A stretch of 64,000 bases of DNA from Pseudoalteromonas prydzensis (lineage in GTDB: Bacteria > Pseudomonadota > Gammaproteobacteria > Enterobacterales > Alteromonadaceae): contig NZ_DRGM01000128.1 of NCBI RefSeq assembly GCF_011050055.1, positions 44,850-108,849 on the forward strand, read 5' to 3'. The position numbers and the translations under genes were made by a program. The notes beneath the pieces were generated by a model that saw only the letters and a program-made list of their open reading frames with translations, made no database searches and was not told where the DNA came from. Shown one piece after another: positions 50,145 through 58,645 of the stretch; the stretch's first letter is position 1, and the number at the start of each line of letters is the position of its first letter.

Positions 50145-51434
50145 CTATTGTGCGTGTGGCTGTGCTTTACTGCAAGCGGGTTGCGTTGAAAAGCGACTCA
50201 CACAATAAGGGTGTATATCTATTTGCGGCGGGCGATTTAAACACAGGGCGGTTATTAGCTCTGCGGTCACGGCGCCTTGGGTTAATCCTAAGTGCTGATG
50301 GCCAAAAGCAAAGTACAGGTTGTCGTGGTTTGGGGCTCTACTAATAACGGGCAATGAATCCGGTAGCGATGGCCTACAACCCATCCAGGTACTTTTTGCA
50401 TGTAACGAAGCTGTTGATGGATGAAGCAGCGCTCTTGCGTTTGGCAGTAATGCTAAGGCGCGTTTATTGTTCATTTTTCGTTTTATCCCAGCAAATTCCA
50501 CAGTGCCAGCCAAGCGTAAACCTTGGCTCATTGGTGTCATAATAAAGCTGCGCTCGGCTGAAGCTACAGGACGTGCAAGTCCATGATCACTTGCCAACAT
50601 GCAGTGATAACCTCGCTCAGTATCAAGTGGTACTTTATAACCGAGTGGTTTTAGTAACGCTTTACTCCACGCACCTGCCGCAATCACAACTTTATCGGCC
50701 ATGTTTGTTTGCGCTTGGCTGATCAGCTCATATCCTTGTGTAGTCTGTTGTACAGCCGTTATTTTTTGTTGGCAGAACTGTCCCCCTAAAGTACTGAATT
50801 GCTCAGCGAGGCTTAGGCAAAATAAGTGTGGATCGACACTGTGGGCAACGTCTTTAAACAATAATGCGTAGCGAATCGTTTTCGATAAATTAGGCTCGAG
50901 TAACTGAACTTGCTCAGCATCAAGTAATTCAACATTAATACCCTGTGCAACATAGCTTTGTAATAAGCTGTTAATTTTGTTGAGTGAAGTGGTCTCAAAG
51001 GTGAGCAAGCTGCCTTTTTTAGTCAGCAGGTGCCCTAACTCATAGTCATTTAACAGTCGTTCGTAAGCAGGAATAGCCTGTTGGTTTAATGCTTTAAGTG
51101 CTTGTGTGTTTGCATGATAGGTTTTTGTAGGCATGTTTCTAACAAATTGCCAAAACCACGGCAGGGCTTTGAATAGGTAACGCCAATCAATGTGCAGTGG
51201 CCCTAATGGGTTTAATAGCATGGCCGGTAGTTTTGTTATTAGTGATGGGTGCGCAAGCGGAAAAACCTGTTCAGTGGCAAAGTGCCCCGCATTGCCTTTT
51301 GAACAGCCTTGGGCTAAGCCATTCTCATCATATAAAGTGACCATAAAGCCAGCGCGTTGTAAGTTTAACGCACAGCAAATACCAATGATCCCCGCCCCAA
51401 CTACAGCTACATGCTGTGTTTTTTGATGTTTCAA
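50145..51434 (-). CDS. FAD-dependent D-amino-acid (D-hydroxyproline) oxidase/dehydrogenase
   Basis: DadA-like flavoprotein of about 429 residues. It has an N-terminal FAD motif (VAVVGAGIIGICCALNLQRAG) and FAFGHQHLGLTQG near the C-terminus. No ATG suits the N-terminus: the TTG at 51434, with GAGGG eight bases upstream, best fits the family (next residues KHQKTQHVAVVG). Next to a hydroxyproline epimerase, it should oxidise cis-4-hydroxy-D-proline to pyrroline-4-hydroxy-2-carboxylate. It is divergent from the epimerase genes with an operator between. Plain D-amino-acid dehydrogenase is the main alternative. Confidence 0.82.
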   Translation of the reverse strand: MKHQKTQHVAVVGAGIIGICCALNLQRAGFMVTLYDENGLAQGCSKGNAGHFATEQVFPLAHPSLITKLPAMLLNPLGPLHIDWRYLFKALPWFWQFVRNMPTKTYHANTQALKALNQQAIPAYERLLNDYELGHLLTKKGSLLTFETTSLNKINSLLQSYVAQGINVELLDAEQVQLLEPNLSKTIRYALLFKDVAHSVDPHLFCLSLAEQFSTLGGQFCQQKITAVQQTTQGYELISQAQTNMADKVVIAAGAWSKALLKPLGYKVPLDTERGYHCMLASDHGLARPVASAERSFIMTPMSQGLRLAGTVEFAGIKRKMNNKRALALLPNARALLHPSTASLHAKSTWMGCRPSLPDSLPVISRAPNHDNLYFAFGHQHLGLTQGAVTAELITALCLNRPPQIDIHPYCVSRFSTQPACSKAQPHAQ

Positions 51435-51589
51435 AATGTATACCCTCAATTATGCAATTTGCTGATTATCCCGAAAGCATGCCGAGTTGTGATTAATTGC
51501 ATTTTTTATCAATGTATTAGTCAAATATCTAGCCCTAAAACACCTCGTACTATGAATGAAGTAAGAAAATATTAAATTGGGATATTGAT

Positions 51590-51603
51590 TATTGTATACA
51601 ATA
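51590..51603. promoter_or_regulatory. GntR-type operator in the divergent hydroxyproline promoter region
   Basis: TATTGTATACAATA, a 14-bp perfect palindrome between the leftward oxidase/prolidase genes and the rightward epimerase operon. It could control both directions. It is 1 of 6 related boxes in the window. Confidence 0.72.
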
Positions 51604-51644
51604 TACCTATGATATCAAGCCTAAACATCAATCAGGTAATTAAA

Positions 51645-51827
51645 ATGACAGTAACTTGGCAAGGAGTCTGTGCAGCAGTAATGGCTCAGTTTAGTGCAGA
51701 CGACTCCATTAACTTTGCAACAACAGCAAACATGAGCGATGAACTGATCAACAAAGCTGTTCACGGCATGATTGCACTGGCTATAGCAAGCCCTACTAAC
51801 CTAACAAAATTAAAGTGGGCTAGGTGA
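51645..51827 (+). pseudogene. Remnant of a DapA-family hydroxyproline deaminase gene
   Basis: A 60-codon ORF starting TVTWQGVCAAVMAQFSADDS, the N-terminal pattern of the DapA-family enzymes that act on hydroxyproline-derived pyrroline carboxylate (WxGVxxAVxTQFxxDxSL). The frame passes from VHGMIAL straight to AIASPTNLTKLKWAR and stops, far short of the roughly 300-residue family. It therefore looks like an internal deletion. The stop overlaps the epimerase start (TGATG), so the remnant may be kept as a translational leader. The full-size DapA homologue at 57351-58319 is a different, divergent protein. Confidence 0.65.
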
Positions 51828-52828
51828 TGCGTAAAGGAAGTTTTTTTTGTATTGACGGCCATACTTGTGGTAACCCCGTGAGGCTTATAACCAGTGGTCA
51901 CCCGCAATTGAGCGGACTGAGCATGAGTGAGAAGCGCCAAGATTTTTTGCAAAATCACGATTGGATACGCCAAGCACTGATGTTTGAACCTCGCGGTCAC
52001 GACATGATGTCGGGAGGATTTTTATATCCACCGACCACGGAAGACGGCGATGCCGCTATTTTATTTGTTGAAACATCTGGGTGTTTGCCTATGTGCGGCC
52101 ACGGCACAATGGGCATTGTTACATTTGCTTTAGAGCATGGTTTGTTACATGCAAAAGTGCCAGGGACCCTATTGTTAGACACACCTGCTGGGCGTGTTCA
52201 AATCAATTATGAAATGACCGGTGGTAAAGTGCAGTGGGTAAAAATTTATAATGTTCCTGCCTATTTAGCACACCAGTCGATTGTTATTGAAGTACCTGAG
52301 TTGGGCGAGCTGATAGTAGATATCGCCTATGGCGGCAACTTCTACATTATTGTTGAACCGCAAGGTAATTATAAAGGCATTGAACATTTAACGGCTGGGC
52401 AAATTTTGCAATATAGCCCGCTAGTGCGTGATGCAATAAACGCCAAAATTAAATGTGTTCATCCGCTTGACTCAACCGTTCAAGGCGCAAGCCATGTTTT
52501 ATGGACAGGCACCCCAAAAAATGCCAATTCAGACGCCGCAAATGCAGTTTTTTATGGTGATAAAGCCATTGATCGCTCGCCATGTGGAACAGGCACTAGC
52601 GCCCGAATGGCACAGCTATTTGCCAAAGGGCAGTTGGCTCAAGGGCAAAATTTTATTCACGAAAGTTATATTGGCAGCCAGTTTATTGGTTGCATTGAAC
52701 ACGTAACAGAGATCGCAGGCATAACAGCTATCTTACCAAGTATTCAAGGTTGGTCTAGGGTGACGGGCACAAGTGCTATCACCGTAGATGACGATGACCC
52801 ATACGCATTTGGGTTTCAAGTAATTTAA
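51824..52828 (+). CDS. 4-hydroxyproline 2-epimerase (proline racemase family)
   Basis: Converts trans-4-hydroxy-L-proline to cis-4-hydroxy-D-proline, the first step of the pathway. The 334 residues carry both catalytic cysteines of epimerases/racemases: Cys91 (PMCGHGTMG) and Cys254 (RSPCGTGTSA). It starts FFCIDGHTCGNPVRLI, typical of 4HypE. The upstream DapA remnant stops within its start codon. The dehydrogenase gene follows by 13 bp. Proline racemase activity is less likely, given the oxidase and semialdehyde dehydrogenase around it. Confidence 0.9.
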   Translation: MMRKGSFFCIDGHTCGNPVRLITSGHPQLSGLSMSEKRQDFLQNHDWIRQALMFEPRGHDMMSGGFLYPPTTEDGDAAILFVETSGCLPMCGHGTMGIVTFALEHGLLHAKVPGTLLLDTPAGRVQINYEMTGGKVQWVKIYNVPAYLAHQSIVIEVPELGELIVDIAYGGNFYIIVEPQGNYKGIEHLTAGQILQYSPLVRDAINAKIKCVHPLDSTVQGASHVLWTGTPKNANSDAANAVFYGDKAIDRSPCGTGTSARMAQLFAKGQLAQGQNFIHESYIGSQFIGCIEHVTEIAGITAILPSIQGWSRVTGTSAITVDDDDPYAFGFQVI

Positions 52829-52841
52829 TGAGGAGCAAAGC

Positions 52842-54338
52842 ATGACATTAACAGGACAAAGTTTAGTAGCAGGGCAATGGCTCGGTCACTCTGGAAATGG
52901 TGAATTTAACGCATTTTCCCCCGCCCGCAATGAACCACTCGCAACGCGCTTTTTTAACCTCAGCGCCACTGAGTTAGACAGTGCAATAGAAGCCGCACAA
53001 TCGGCGTTTTATGAATATCGTAAAACCAGTTTTGCACAACGAGCAGATTTTTTAGAATGTATTGCTGATCATATTTTAGCGCTTGGTGATGAGTTACTTG
53101 AGCAAACACAGCAAGAAACCAACTTACCGCTGGCACGTTTGCAAGGTGAGCGTATGCGCACCGTAAATCAGCTTAAAGCCTTTGCTAATGCATTACGTGA
53201 CAACCCTGAATCGCCACTGGGTTTAAAAATAGTGGATGAAGCAGATGCCACCAGAGCACCGTTACCAAAGCCGCACACTGAACTTAACTATTTACCGCTG
53301 GGGCCGGTGGCTGTATTTGGTGCATCTAATTTCCCGTACGCCTTTTCAACACTGGGCGGGGATACCGCCGCAGCCCTTGCAGCAGGCTGCCCAGTAATTG
53401 TAAAAAACCACACCGCGCACCCAGGAACGGGTGAGTTGATGGCACGTGTGGCGCTTGCAGCCATTAAAGAATGTGCAATGCCGTTAGGCGTGTTTGCCAT
53501 GGTACAAAGCAAAGCCTACGACATATCGCATCAATTAGTGGCTGCGCCGGCAATAAAAGCGGTGGGGTTTACAGGCTCATTTAATGTGGCCAGCAAGCTG
53601 CAAGCAACAATTGCCAAGCGTGAAGAGCCGATACCATTTTATGGTGAGCTTGGCAGTATTAACCCACAAGTTATTTTACCCAATAAAGCCATTGAACATA
53701 GCAAAGAGATGGCACAATCACTTTGCCAGTCAATGCTGATGGGGAACGGGCAGTTTTGCACTAGCCCAGGGCTTTGGTTAGTACCAACCGGGTGTGACGA
53801 ACTCGAAGCACATATAACAGCGTGTATTAATGATGCCCCATCAGACACTTTACTCACCCCAGGGATTGTTAAAACCTTTAAACACCAAATAGCAGAGCGA
53901 ACTCAGCTTGATAAGCTTAGCGTGCTGGGTAAAGGCAAGCTGGAGCATGAATTTCATGCAAATGCACATGTATTTGCTTGTAATGCTGATGACTATTTAG
54001 CAATCTCAGCTTTGCAAGAAGAAGTGTTTGGCCCTGCTGCGTTAGTGGTGCGCTACGACAGTGAACAGCAGCTCATGACATTGATAAACCAATTACAAGG
54101 GCAGTTAACCGCCAGTATTCATGGCACTGAAGCTGATTTAAACAACGCTGATAGCCTTATCGAAGCGCTGCAATATAAAGTAGGCCGTTTGATAAAGAAT
54201 CAGCTGCCAACAGGTGTTGAGGTGTGCGCTGCAATGAACCACGGTGGACCATTCCCAAGTTCAACTGATGTACGCAGTACCTCTGTGGGCACAAATGCAA
54301 TGTTACGTTTTATGCGACCAATTTGTTATCAAGCATAA
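52842..54338 (+). CDS. 2,5-dioxopentanoate (alpha-ketoglutarate semialdehyde) dehydrogenase
   Basis: NAD(P)-dependent aldehyde dehydrogenase of 498 residues, oxidising alpha-ketoglutarate semialdehyde to 2-oxoglutarate, the last step of hydroxyproline breakdown. Catalytic Cys306 (NGQFCTSPG) and general base Glu269 (YGELGSIN) are in place. VFGASNFPYAFSTLGGDTAAALAAGCPVIVK is typical of this class. It is in one operon with the epimerase. The same enzyme type serves sugar-acid pathways, but none is near. Confidence 0.9.
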   Translation: MTLTGQSLVAGQWLGHSGNGEFNAFSPARNEPLATRFFNLSATELDSAIEAAQSAFYEYRKTSFAQRADFLECIADHILALGDELLEQTQQETNLPLARLQGERMRTVNQLKAFANALRDNPESPLGLKIVDEADATRAPLPKPHTELNYLPLGPVAVFGASNFPYAFSTLGGDTAAALAAGCPVIVKNHTAHPGTGELMARVALAAIKECAMPLGVFAMVQSKAYDISHQLVAAPAIKAVGFTGSFNVASKLQATIAKREEPIPFYGELGSINPQVILPNKAIEHSKEMAQSLCQSMLMGNGQFCTSPGLWLVPTGCDELEAHITACINDAPSDTLLTPGIVKTFKHQIAERTQLDKLSVLGKGKLEHEFHANAHVFACNADDYLAISALQEEVFGPAALVVRYDSEQQLMTLINQLQGQLTASIHGTEADLNNADSLIEALQYKVGRLIKNQLPTGVEVCAAMNHGGPFPSSTDVRSTSVGTNAMLRFMRPICYQA

Positions 54339-54347
54339 CTATTCTTG

Positions 54348-54390
54348 AGCGGGATAGGTAAATTGCATATTCCCGCTTTCCTTATTTTTA
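54348..54390 (+). terminator. Terminator after the dehydrogenase gene
   Basis: AGCGGGA / TCCCGCT stem with a 16-nt loop, followed by a T-rich tail. Confidence 0.65.
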
Positions 54391-54471
54391 GATAGGTTCA
54401 GGCAGATTCTCGCTTGGCATATAGGTGAACTTGCGTATAATGTATGCTAAATGCAATGTAAGAGGTTCACC

Positions 54472-55140
54472 ATGGCGATCGAGCACAAAACCCGTACCCA
54501 ATTAGTCGCAGAAGCAATCCGTGAAAAAATATTAACAGGTGAGATCAAAGCCGGTGATCCGCTACGTCAAGCTGCACTCGCTGCGGAACTTAATGTAAGC
54601 CGTATTCCTGTACGCGAGGCACTTCTTCAACTAGAAGCAGAAGGGCTTGTTAACTTCGAAGCGCACAAAGGAGCGACTGCAACAGAGCTTTCAGCATCAC
54701 AAATTGATGAGATTTTTGATTTAAGAGCCTTACTTGAAGCAGAGCTACTAAGCCATTCAATAGACGGTTTAACAGATCAAGATTTAATCGACGCTGAGCT
54801 TATTTTAACTGAGCTTGAAAGCGCTATGGATGCGGGCGACACCCACCTTGCCACAGGCGATTTAAATAGTCGATTTCATGGTAAATTATATTCGCGCGCG
54901 CAACGGCCACAAACCCGTGAGCTGGTAGATATGTATAGTAAAAATTCAGAGCGCTATGTACGCATGCATATTTTACTTGCAGGTGGCTTAACCACCGCGC
55001 CCGAAGAGCACCGTACTTTACTAGAGCTTTGCCGCGCAAAAGACACTAAAAAAGCCTGTGACTTTTTGAAAAAACATATCTTAGGCGCCAAAAACGACAT
55101 TAAAAAGCTATTACTAAAAATTGAAGACGAGAAAAGGTAA
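54472..55140 (+). CDS. GntR/FCD-family regulator of the hydroxyproline genes
   Basis: A 222-residue regulator with an N-terminal GntR winged helix (TQLVAEAIREKILTGEIKAGD ... NVSRIPVREALLQLEAEGLV). The C-terminal FCD domain (DEIFDLRALLEAELLS, DLNSRFHGKLYSRA, EEHRTLLELCRAKD) binds acidic ligands. The ATG at 54472 is preceded by AAGAGG; an in-frame ATG seven codons earlier is less well placed. It is the only GntR in the window, so I propose it binds ATTGTATACAAT. Hydroxyproline or a pathway intermediate would be the effector. A possible weak box is at 54437-54452. Confidence 0.88.
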   Translation: MAIEHKTRTQLVAEAIREKILTGEIKAGDPLRQAALAAELNVSRIPVREALLQLEAEGLVNFEAHKGATATELSASQIDEIFDLRALLEAELLSHSIDGLTDQDLIDAELILTELESAMDAGDTHLATGDLNSRFHGKLYSRAQRPQTRELVDMYSKNSERYVRMHILLAGGLTTAPEEHRTLLELCRAKDTKKACDFLKKHILGAKNDIKKLLLKIEDEKR

Positions 55141-55580
55141 CCTTTATAAGTTGTAGCTGCACTGTGCAGTATCCACTTAATAGTTCATTGCCTTAGAGAT
55201 GTACTTTTCAGTAAATTAGTCACCCAAGTAAGGCATCATACGTGCACTGAGTGCAACGTCATTGATAGCAAGTAAGCAAGTATTGAGATATGAAATGAAC
55301 GGTTTTGTTTCATATCTCAAACCATACCCTTTCGCTGTGTTTTACCGCCTTTCTAATTAAACGAGACTTAACTAAGCACTTTGAATTTCAACAGTGCAGC
55401 GTATCTTTTTGCAAGCGTTCATAACTGTATGTGCGGTTCATTTTTGTATCGCTAAAACAAGGTTAAGTTGTTCCTTTAATAGAAGCTTGCGGTTTCGATA
55501 CTAAAATTCTCGGTATGTAATTAGCATTAATTCTTGCTTGGTTTTTTAAATTTAAAGTAAGCGATTGATTTTATTGTGAT
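55141..55580. other. 440-bp gene-free region with a long hairpin
   Basis: No supported gene. A perfect 13-bp inverted repeat, TTGAGATATGAAA/TTTCATATCTCAA (55283-55320), has a 12-nt loop. It may be a terminator or a small mobile or recombination-related repeat. A GTTAAGT sequence near 55463 fits an integron core site by pattern but is short enough to be chance. Confidence 0.6.
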
Positions 55581-56420
55581 ATGCGTACTTTATTCTCGGT
55601 TAACAAAAATGTCAGTTCTCGACTAAATAAATTCTCGGAGCAGGTTAAAAACTCATCGTTAGAAAATATTATTAGTACTATTGAAGTCCTTCAAAAGAGG
55701 GAATTTGCTGTCCACAAGCTTCGAGAAATAATGGTTAAACATTATAAAGAAGTTCTAGAAACGCCTGATTTGCAAGGAATTATTGAAAGTAATACTTGGC
55801 TTTTCGGTAACAAATACACAATGCTCGGTGCTGAAGAGGATGACTTCCAAAAAATATCTTTGAATCTTAGGAATCATGTAAAAGGAATAGATTCAATTGA
55901 TGAAGGTGACTTTGAGTCAATGGATTTAGAAAGTGGGTTAGATATTGAGGGGGTCAGACGACAGGTAGACTTATTCTTAGCTAGAAAGAATATTGGATTC
56001 AATTCTAGAGGGGAGTCTTACTACCAGTGTACGATCATCGAAATAAAGAGGCCAGCAGTTGCACTCAACGAAAAGCATCTTAAGCAAATCCGAGACTATG
56101 CGCGAATAATATCCGAGCACTCGGGCTTCTCAATGGAGAAAATGAGATTTGAAATAATACTGGTCGGTAGAAAAATCTCTGATAAAGATTTCGATATCAA
56201 CTCAGCTTTAGAAACGGCAGATGCTAATAACGAACCTGGACTAGTGTTCAGCACCAAAAATGACCGGATAAAAGGGTATGTAAAAACCTGGGGAACCATA
56301 TTTGCCGAGTTTGATTTAGCAAATCATTACCTGCTTGAGAAACTTCAAACGAAGAGGGGCTTTCTTGAAGATAAATCTTCAAAGCAACTGGTAGATGAAC
56401 TTCAGAAACCAGCGGAGTAA
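55581..56420 (+). CDS. PD-(D/E)XK nuclease-like protein, possibly Shedu-like defence
   Basis: A 279-residue protein without signal peptide or membrane segment. Residues 1-80 are helical, with LQGIIESNTWLFGNKYTML; Asp130 (RQVDLFLA) and Glu154-x-Lys156 (IIEIKRP) form a PD-(D/E)XK site. The overall pattern recalls the DUF4263/Shedu anti-phage nuclease. KGYVKTWGTIFAEF, LANHYLLEKL follow. It ends four bases before an attC site, as an integron cassette gene does. A clear ribosome site is lacking. Shedu membership is a pattern judgement; nuclease fold is fairly safe. Confidence 0.6.
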   Translation: MRTLFSVNKNVSSRLNKFSEQVKNSSLENIISTIEVLQKREFAVHKLREIMVKHYKEVLETPDLQGIIESNTWLFGNKYTMLGAEEDDFQKISLNLRNHVKGIDSIDEGDFESMDLESGLDIEGVRRQVDLFLARKNIGFNSRGESYYQCTIIEIKRPAVALNEKHLKQIRDYARIISEHSGFSMEKMRFEIILVGRKISDKDFDINSALETADANNEPGLVFSTKNDRIKGYVKTWGTIFAEFDLANHYLLEKLQTKRGFLEDKSSKQLVDELQKPAE

Positions 56421-56423
56421 TGC

Positions 56424-56520
56424 ATTTAACAAGCAGCTGCAATCTGACTCCGCAAACTGTCACGCTTTTTGTTCCAAAAAAGCCCGCCAGCTTGCTACGC
56501 AGTTGAGCTGGGAGTTAGCT
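56424..56520 (+). other. attC-like integron recombination site (97 bp)
   Basis: Left core ATTTAAC fits RYYYAAC; right core GTTAGCT fits GTTRRRY at 6 of 7 positions. In between, CAGCTGCAA pairs with TTGAGCTG (CAGCTCAA) leaving one extra G out, as attC stems do, and the rest folds into a long imperfect hairpin (GCAA, CTG, GCTTTTT pairs). The gene before it ends 4 bp upstream and the next one starts with its own AGGAG site 16 bp downstream. Confidence 0.8.
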
Positions 56521-56535
56521 AAATCAGGAGTATCA

Positions 56536-57159
56536 ATGATTAAAACATATCATTTTTCCCCAAACACACCAGTGTTGAGGGATATAGCTATAAATACACA
56601 GCGAGTGGTAGCTCTGGATTCTGCTCAATCTCTACCGTGTATTGTGTTTTGCGCATCGGTTCTCGAATCATTTATAAATGAATCATTTGAATACAGGCGC
56701 TATTTAGGTTCTGGAGCTAGGAGTTGTTATACAGTCAGAGAGTATGCCTTTGAAATGCATAGGATGGTCGCTGAAAGAGAACGATTACAGGATAAATACT
56801 TTTATGCGTTGAAGCTATTTTTTGATAATGAAGACTTTAAGTCACAATCTGTATTCGAATCATTTAAAATCCTTGTCGAGGTCAGAAATGCGATAGTGCA
56901 CAATAAGCCCGAGGTCATGGTTACTGACGGTGCTGCATCTAAGCCAAATATTGATTTAAAGTCTTACCCTAAGTTTATTCGACAGCTAAAATCCAAACGA
57001 ATTATCTCTGAAGTTGATGGGACGACTAGTTGGATTGATTTATTGCAATCCGAAGAAGTGGCAGCTTGGTCAGTCAAAACTATGAATGACATGATTCAGT
57101 TATTTATGTCGGCTCTAGACGATGGTGAGTATAAAGAGTGTTTTACTCGATACTACTGA
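56536..57159 (+). CDS. HEPN-domain protein (predicted RNase) in an integron-like cassette
   Basis: A 207-residue protein: ATG 56536 follows AGGAG by five bases. An upstream in-frame ATG (56395) would translate through the attC hairpin and is rejected. The motif VEVRNAIVHNKP gives Arg117-x4-His122, the RxxxxH catalytic signature of HEPN ribonucleases, on an otherwise mainly helical protein. HEPN proteins often act in anti-phage and toxin systems by cutting RNA. It lies directly after an attC, so it appears to be a cassette, but no second attC is visible after its stop, so cassette ends are uncertain. Its partner could be the Shedu-like gene upstream. Confidence 0.6.
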   Translation: MIKTYHFSPNTPVLRDIAINTQRVVALDSAQSLPCIVFCASVLESFINESFEYRRYLGSGARSCYTVREYAFEMHRMVAERERLQDKYFYALKLFFDNEDFKSQSVFESFKILVEVRNAIVHNKPEVMVTDGAASKPNIDLKSYPKFIRQLKSKRIISEVDGTTSWIDLLQSEEVAAWSVKTMNDMIQLFMSALDDGEYKECFTRYY

Positions 57160-57302
57160 TGAAAATTCAGCTAACACAAATGAGCCTTAACTCTGCCAAT
57201 AGGCACTAGTATTTTTTTACCGTTTTTATAAATTGACGGTCAATCCTAAATCAATAAAAAAATTCGTTTACTTCCTTTATTGCAACAGTAAATTGTAGAT
57301 AC

Positions 57303-57327
57303 AAAAAAACTCCGTAACAACGGAGTT
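57303..57327 (-). terminator. Terminator after the DapA-family gene
   Basis: AACTCCGT-aaca-ACGGAGTT stem; read leftward it is followed by a T run. It ends the leftward transcript and faces the cassette gene. Confidence 0.8.
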
Positions 57328-57350
57328 CGCGATTTGAATACTTTAAAAGA

Positions 57351-58319
57351 TCAGTCTAGTAAATCGAGGATCTCAAGTCGTTCTTTTGCTAGGGTATACC
57401 TTGTATGAACATCATCAATTTGCTGTTGGGTTAACTTCTTGCCAAAGGTGCGAAGCCCACCAGTTAGATCATTATGATGAATGCCAAAAGCAAACTTTAG
57501 GTACTCTAAAAGTAACGGTTGTGCATCAAGGTAGGAGATAGAATTCATCGCCTGAGAAATTTTATTTGCCTCAGCCCACTCTCCATTATTTACATATTCT
57601 TGCATAGTAATACTCGCTTTTGGGAATATGCACCCAACACCTGTAATGCCACCACATGCGCCAGCAAGGCCTGCATGAATAGTCACAGTGTCAACACCGG
57701 CCAATACTTTTAAGTTTTTGTTCTCTAACATCATTGTTTCAATAACTGACACGTCGATAGTCGATATTTTAAGCGCGGTGACTTCAGGCAGGGCAGCAAG
57801 TCTTGTAAGTAGATCAGTTGAGAGCGCATGATAGCCGGCTGCGTCAGGGTTGTTATAGGGCATTATTGTTATGCCCGCTGCTTTTGCAGCCGCTGCAGAA
57901 AGTGCGTAATACGCATACATTTGTTCATCACAAGGCGCTTCCTTCGTTTTTGGTGGCATTACCATAACGGTATCTACGCCAACAGTCGCAAGCTCTGTAA
58001 CTATTTTGGCAAGTTCTTCTTTTGTTTGTGCCGCAGCGCCACTGATCAATGGAACATTGTACTCTTTCGCAACGCTAGAGAGGGCTTTTAGTAAAGAAAG
58101 GCGCTGCTCCGCGCTTAGATAGTTATTTTCACCGAGTGTACCTGAGCCGACTAGTCCACCCATTCTAGTTCCATGTTTACCTTGCACTTTTAAAATATCT
58201 GCAGCGTATTTTTGTGTTGCTTCAAGATCAATTTCAACAGTGCCGGATTCAGTTTCTTTTAGCCATGTAAATACAGCTGGCATAACAGTGTATCGCCAAT
58301 CTTTACTATTAGTTTCCAT
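57351..58319 (-). CDS. DapA-family lyase/deaminase, likely hydroxyproline pathway
   Basis: A 322-residue (beta/alpha)8 aldolase of the DapA/N-acetylneuraminate-lyase family. Schiff-base Lys184 (VTALKISTID) and Tyr155 (MPYNNPDA) have near-normal spacing. GSGTLGENNYLSAEQRLSLL fills the GTTGE substrate loop. ATG 58319 has AGAGGAATT upstream; an in-frame start 13 codons earlier would overlap the operator. The pathway needs a DapA-family enzyme (pyrroline-4-hydroxy-2-carboxylate deaminase). The usual gene here is a remnant at 51645, so this divergent homologue may replace it. An ATTGTATACATT box sits 22 bp upstream. Its precise reaction is inferred. Confidence 0.75.
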   Translation of the reverse strand: METNSKDWRYTVMPAVFTWLKETESGTVEIDLEATQKYAADILKVQGKHGTRMGGLVGSGTLGENNYLSAEQRLSLLKALSSVAKEYNVPLISGAAAQTKEELAKIVTELATVGVDTVMVMPPKTKEAPCDEQMYAYYALSAAAAKAAGITIMPYNNPDAAGYHALSTDLLTRLAALPEVTALKISTIDVSVIETMMLENKNLKVLAGVDTVTIHAGLAGACGGITGVGCIFPKASITMQEYVNNGEWAEANKISQAMNSISYLDAQPLLLEYLKFAFGIHHNDLTGGLRTFGKKLTQQQIDDVHTRYTLAKERLEILDLLD

Positions 58320-58340
58320 TATAATTCCTCTTGTGAATAT

Positions 58341-58352
58341 ATTGTATACATT
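58341..58352. promoter_or_regulatory. GntR-type operator ahead of the DapA-family gene
   Basis: ATTGTATACATT, one base off ATTGTATACAAT, 22 bp upstream of the ATG. The neighbourhood repeats TATAC-like bases (TTATACATTG). The rest of 58353-58630 holds no gene: a 15-codon ORF (from 58586) has no family signal. Confidence 0.6.
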
Positions 58353-58645
58353 ATACATTGAGAGTGTATCAGTTAAATTATCTTTGGCAAAGCCGTGATA
58401 AAAATAAATCTGACACCTAGTTTAGAGTTTGGTAAGAATTAACAGAGCAGCAGTGTTCCAGAAAGCTTGCGTAAACATGCAGAGCAAGCATGAGCCATGC
58501 TAAAGTGACTTAACTCGCATTTAATATTTAAGGCCGATTTCACTGTTGTGAAAATATGAATATATATGAATATAAAGGTTAATAATGAATGCTTGGCGAG
58601 GCAAAAGCTGCGCGGTAAACTTGCAGCTATAAATAGGCGCTAGGC

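Noticed and set aside
54437..54452. A weak ATTGTATACAAT-like box ahead of the GntR gene
   Set aside because: Too many mismatches (ATAATGTATGCTAAAT) to claim autoregulation; left as a possibility only.
57160..57302. A second attC after the HEPN gene
   Set aside because: The best candidate (GCTAACACAAATGAGCC) has no matching right core or pairing stem, so the end of the cassette segment is unknown.
58586..58633. A 15-codon ORF with AAGG upstream before the GNAT gene
   Set aside because: No family or composition signal; very short ORFs of this kind are common by chance.
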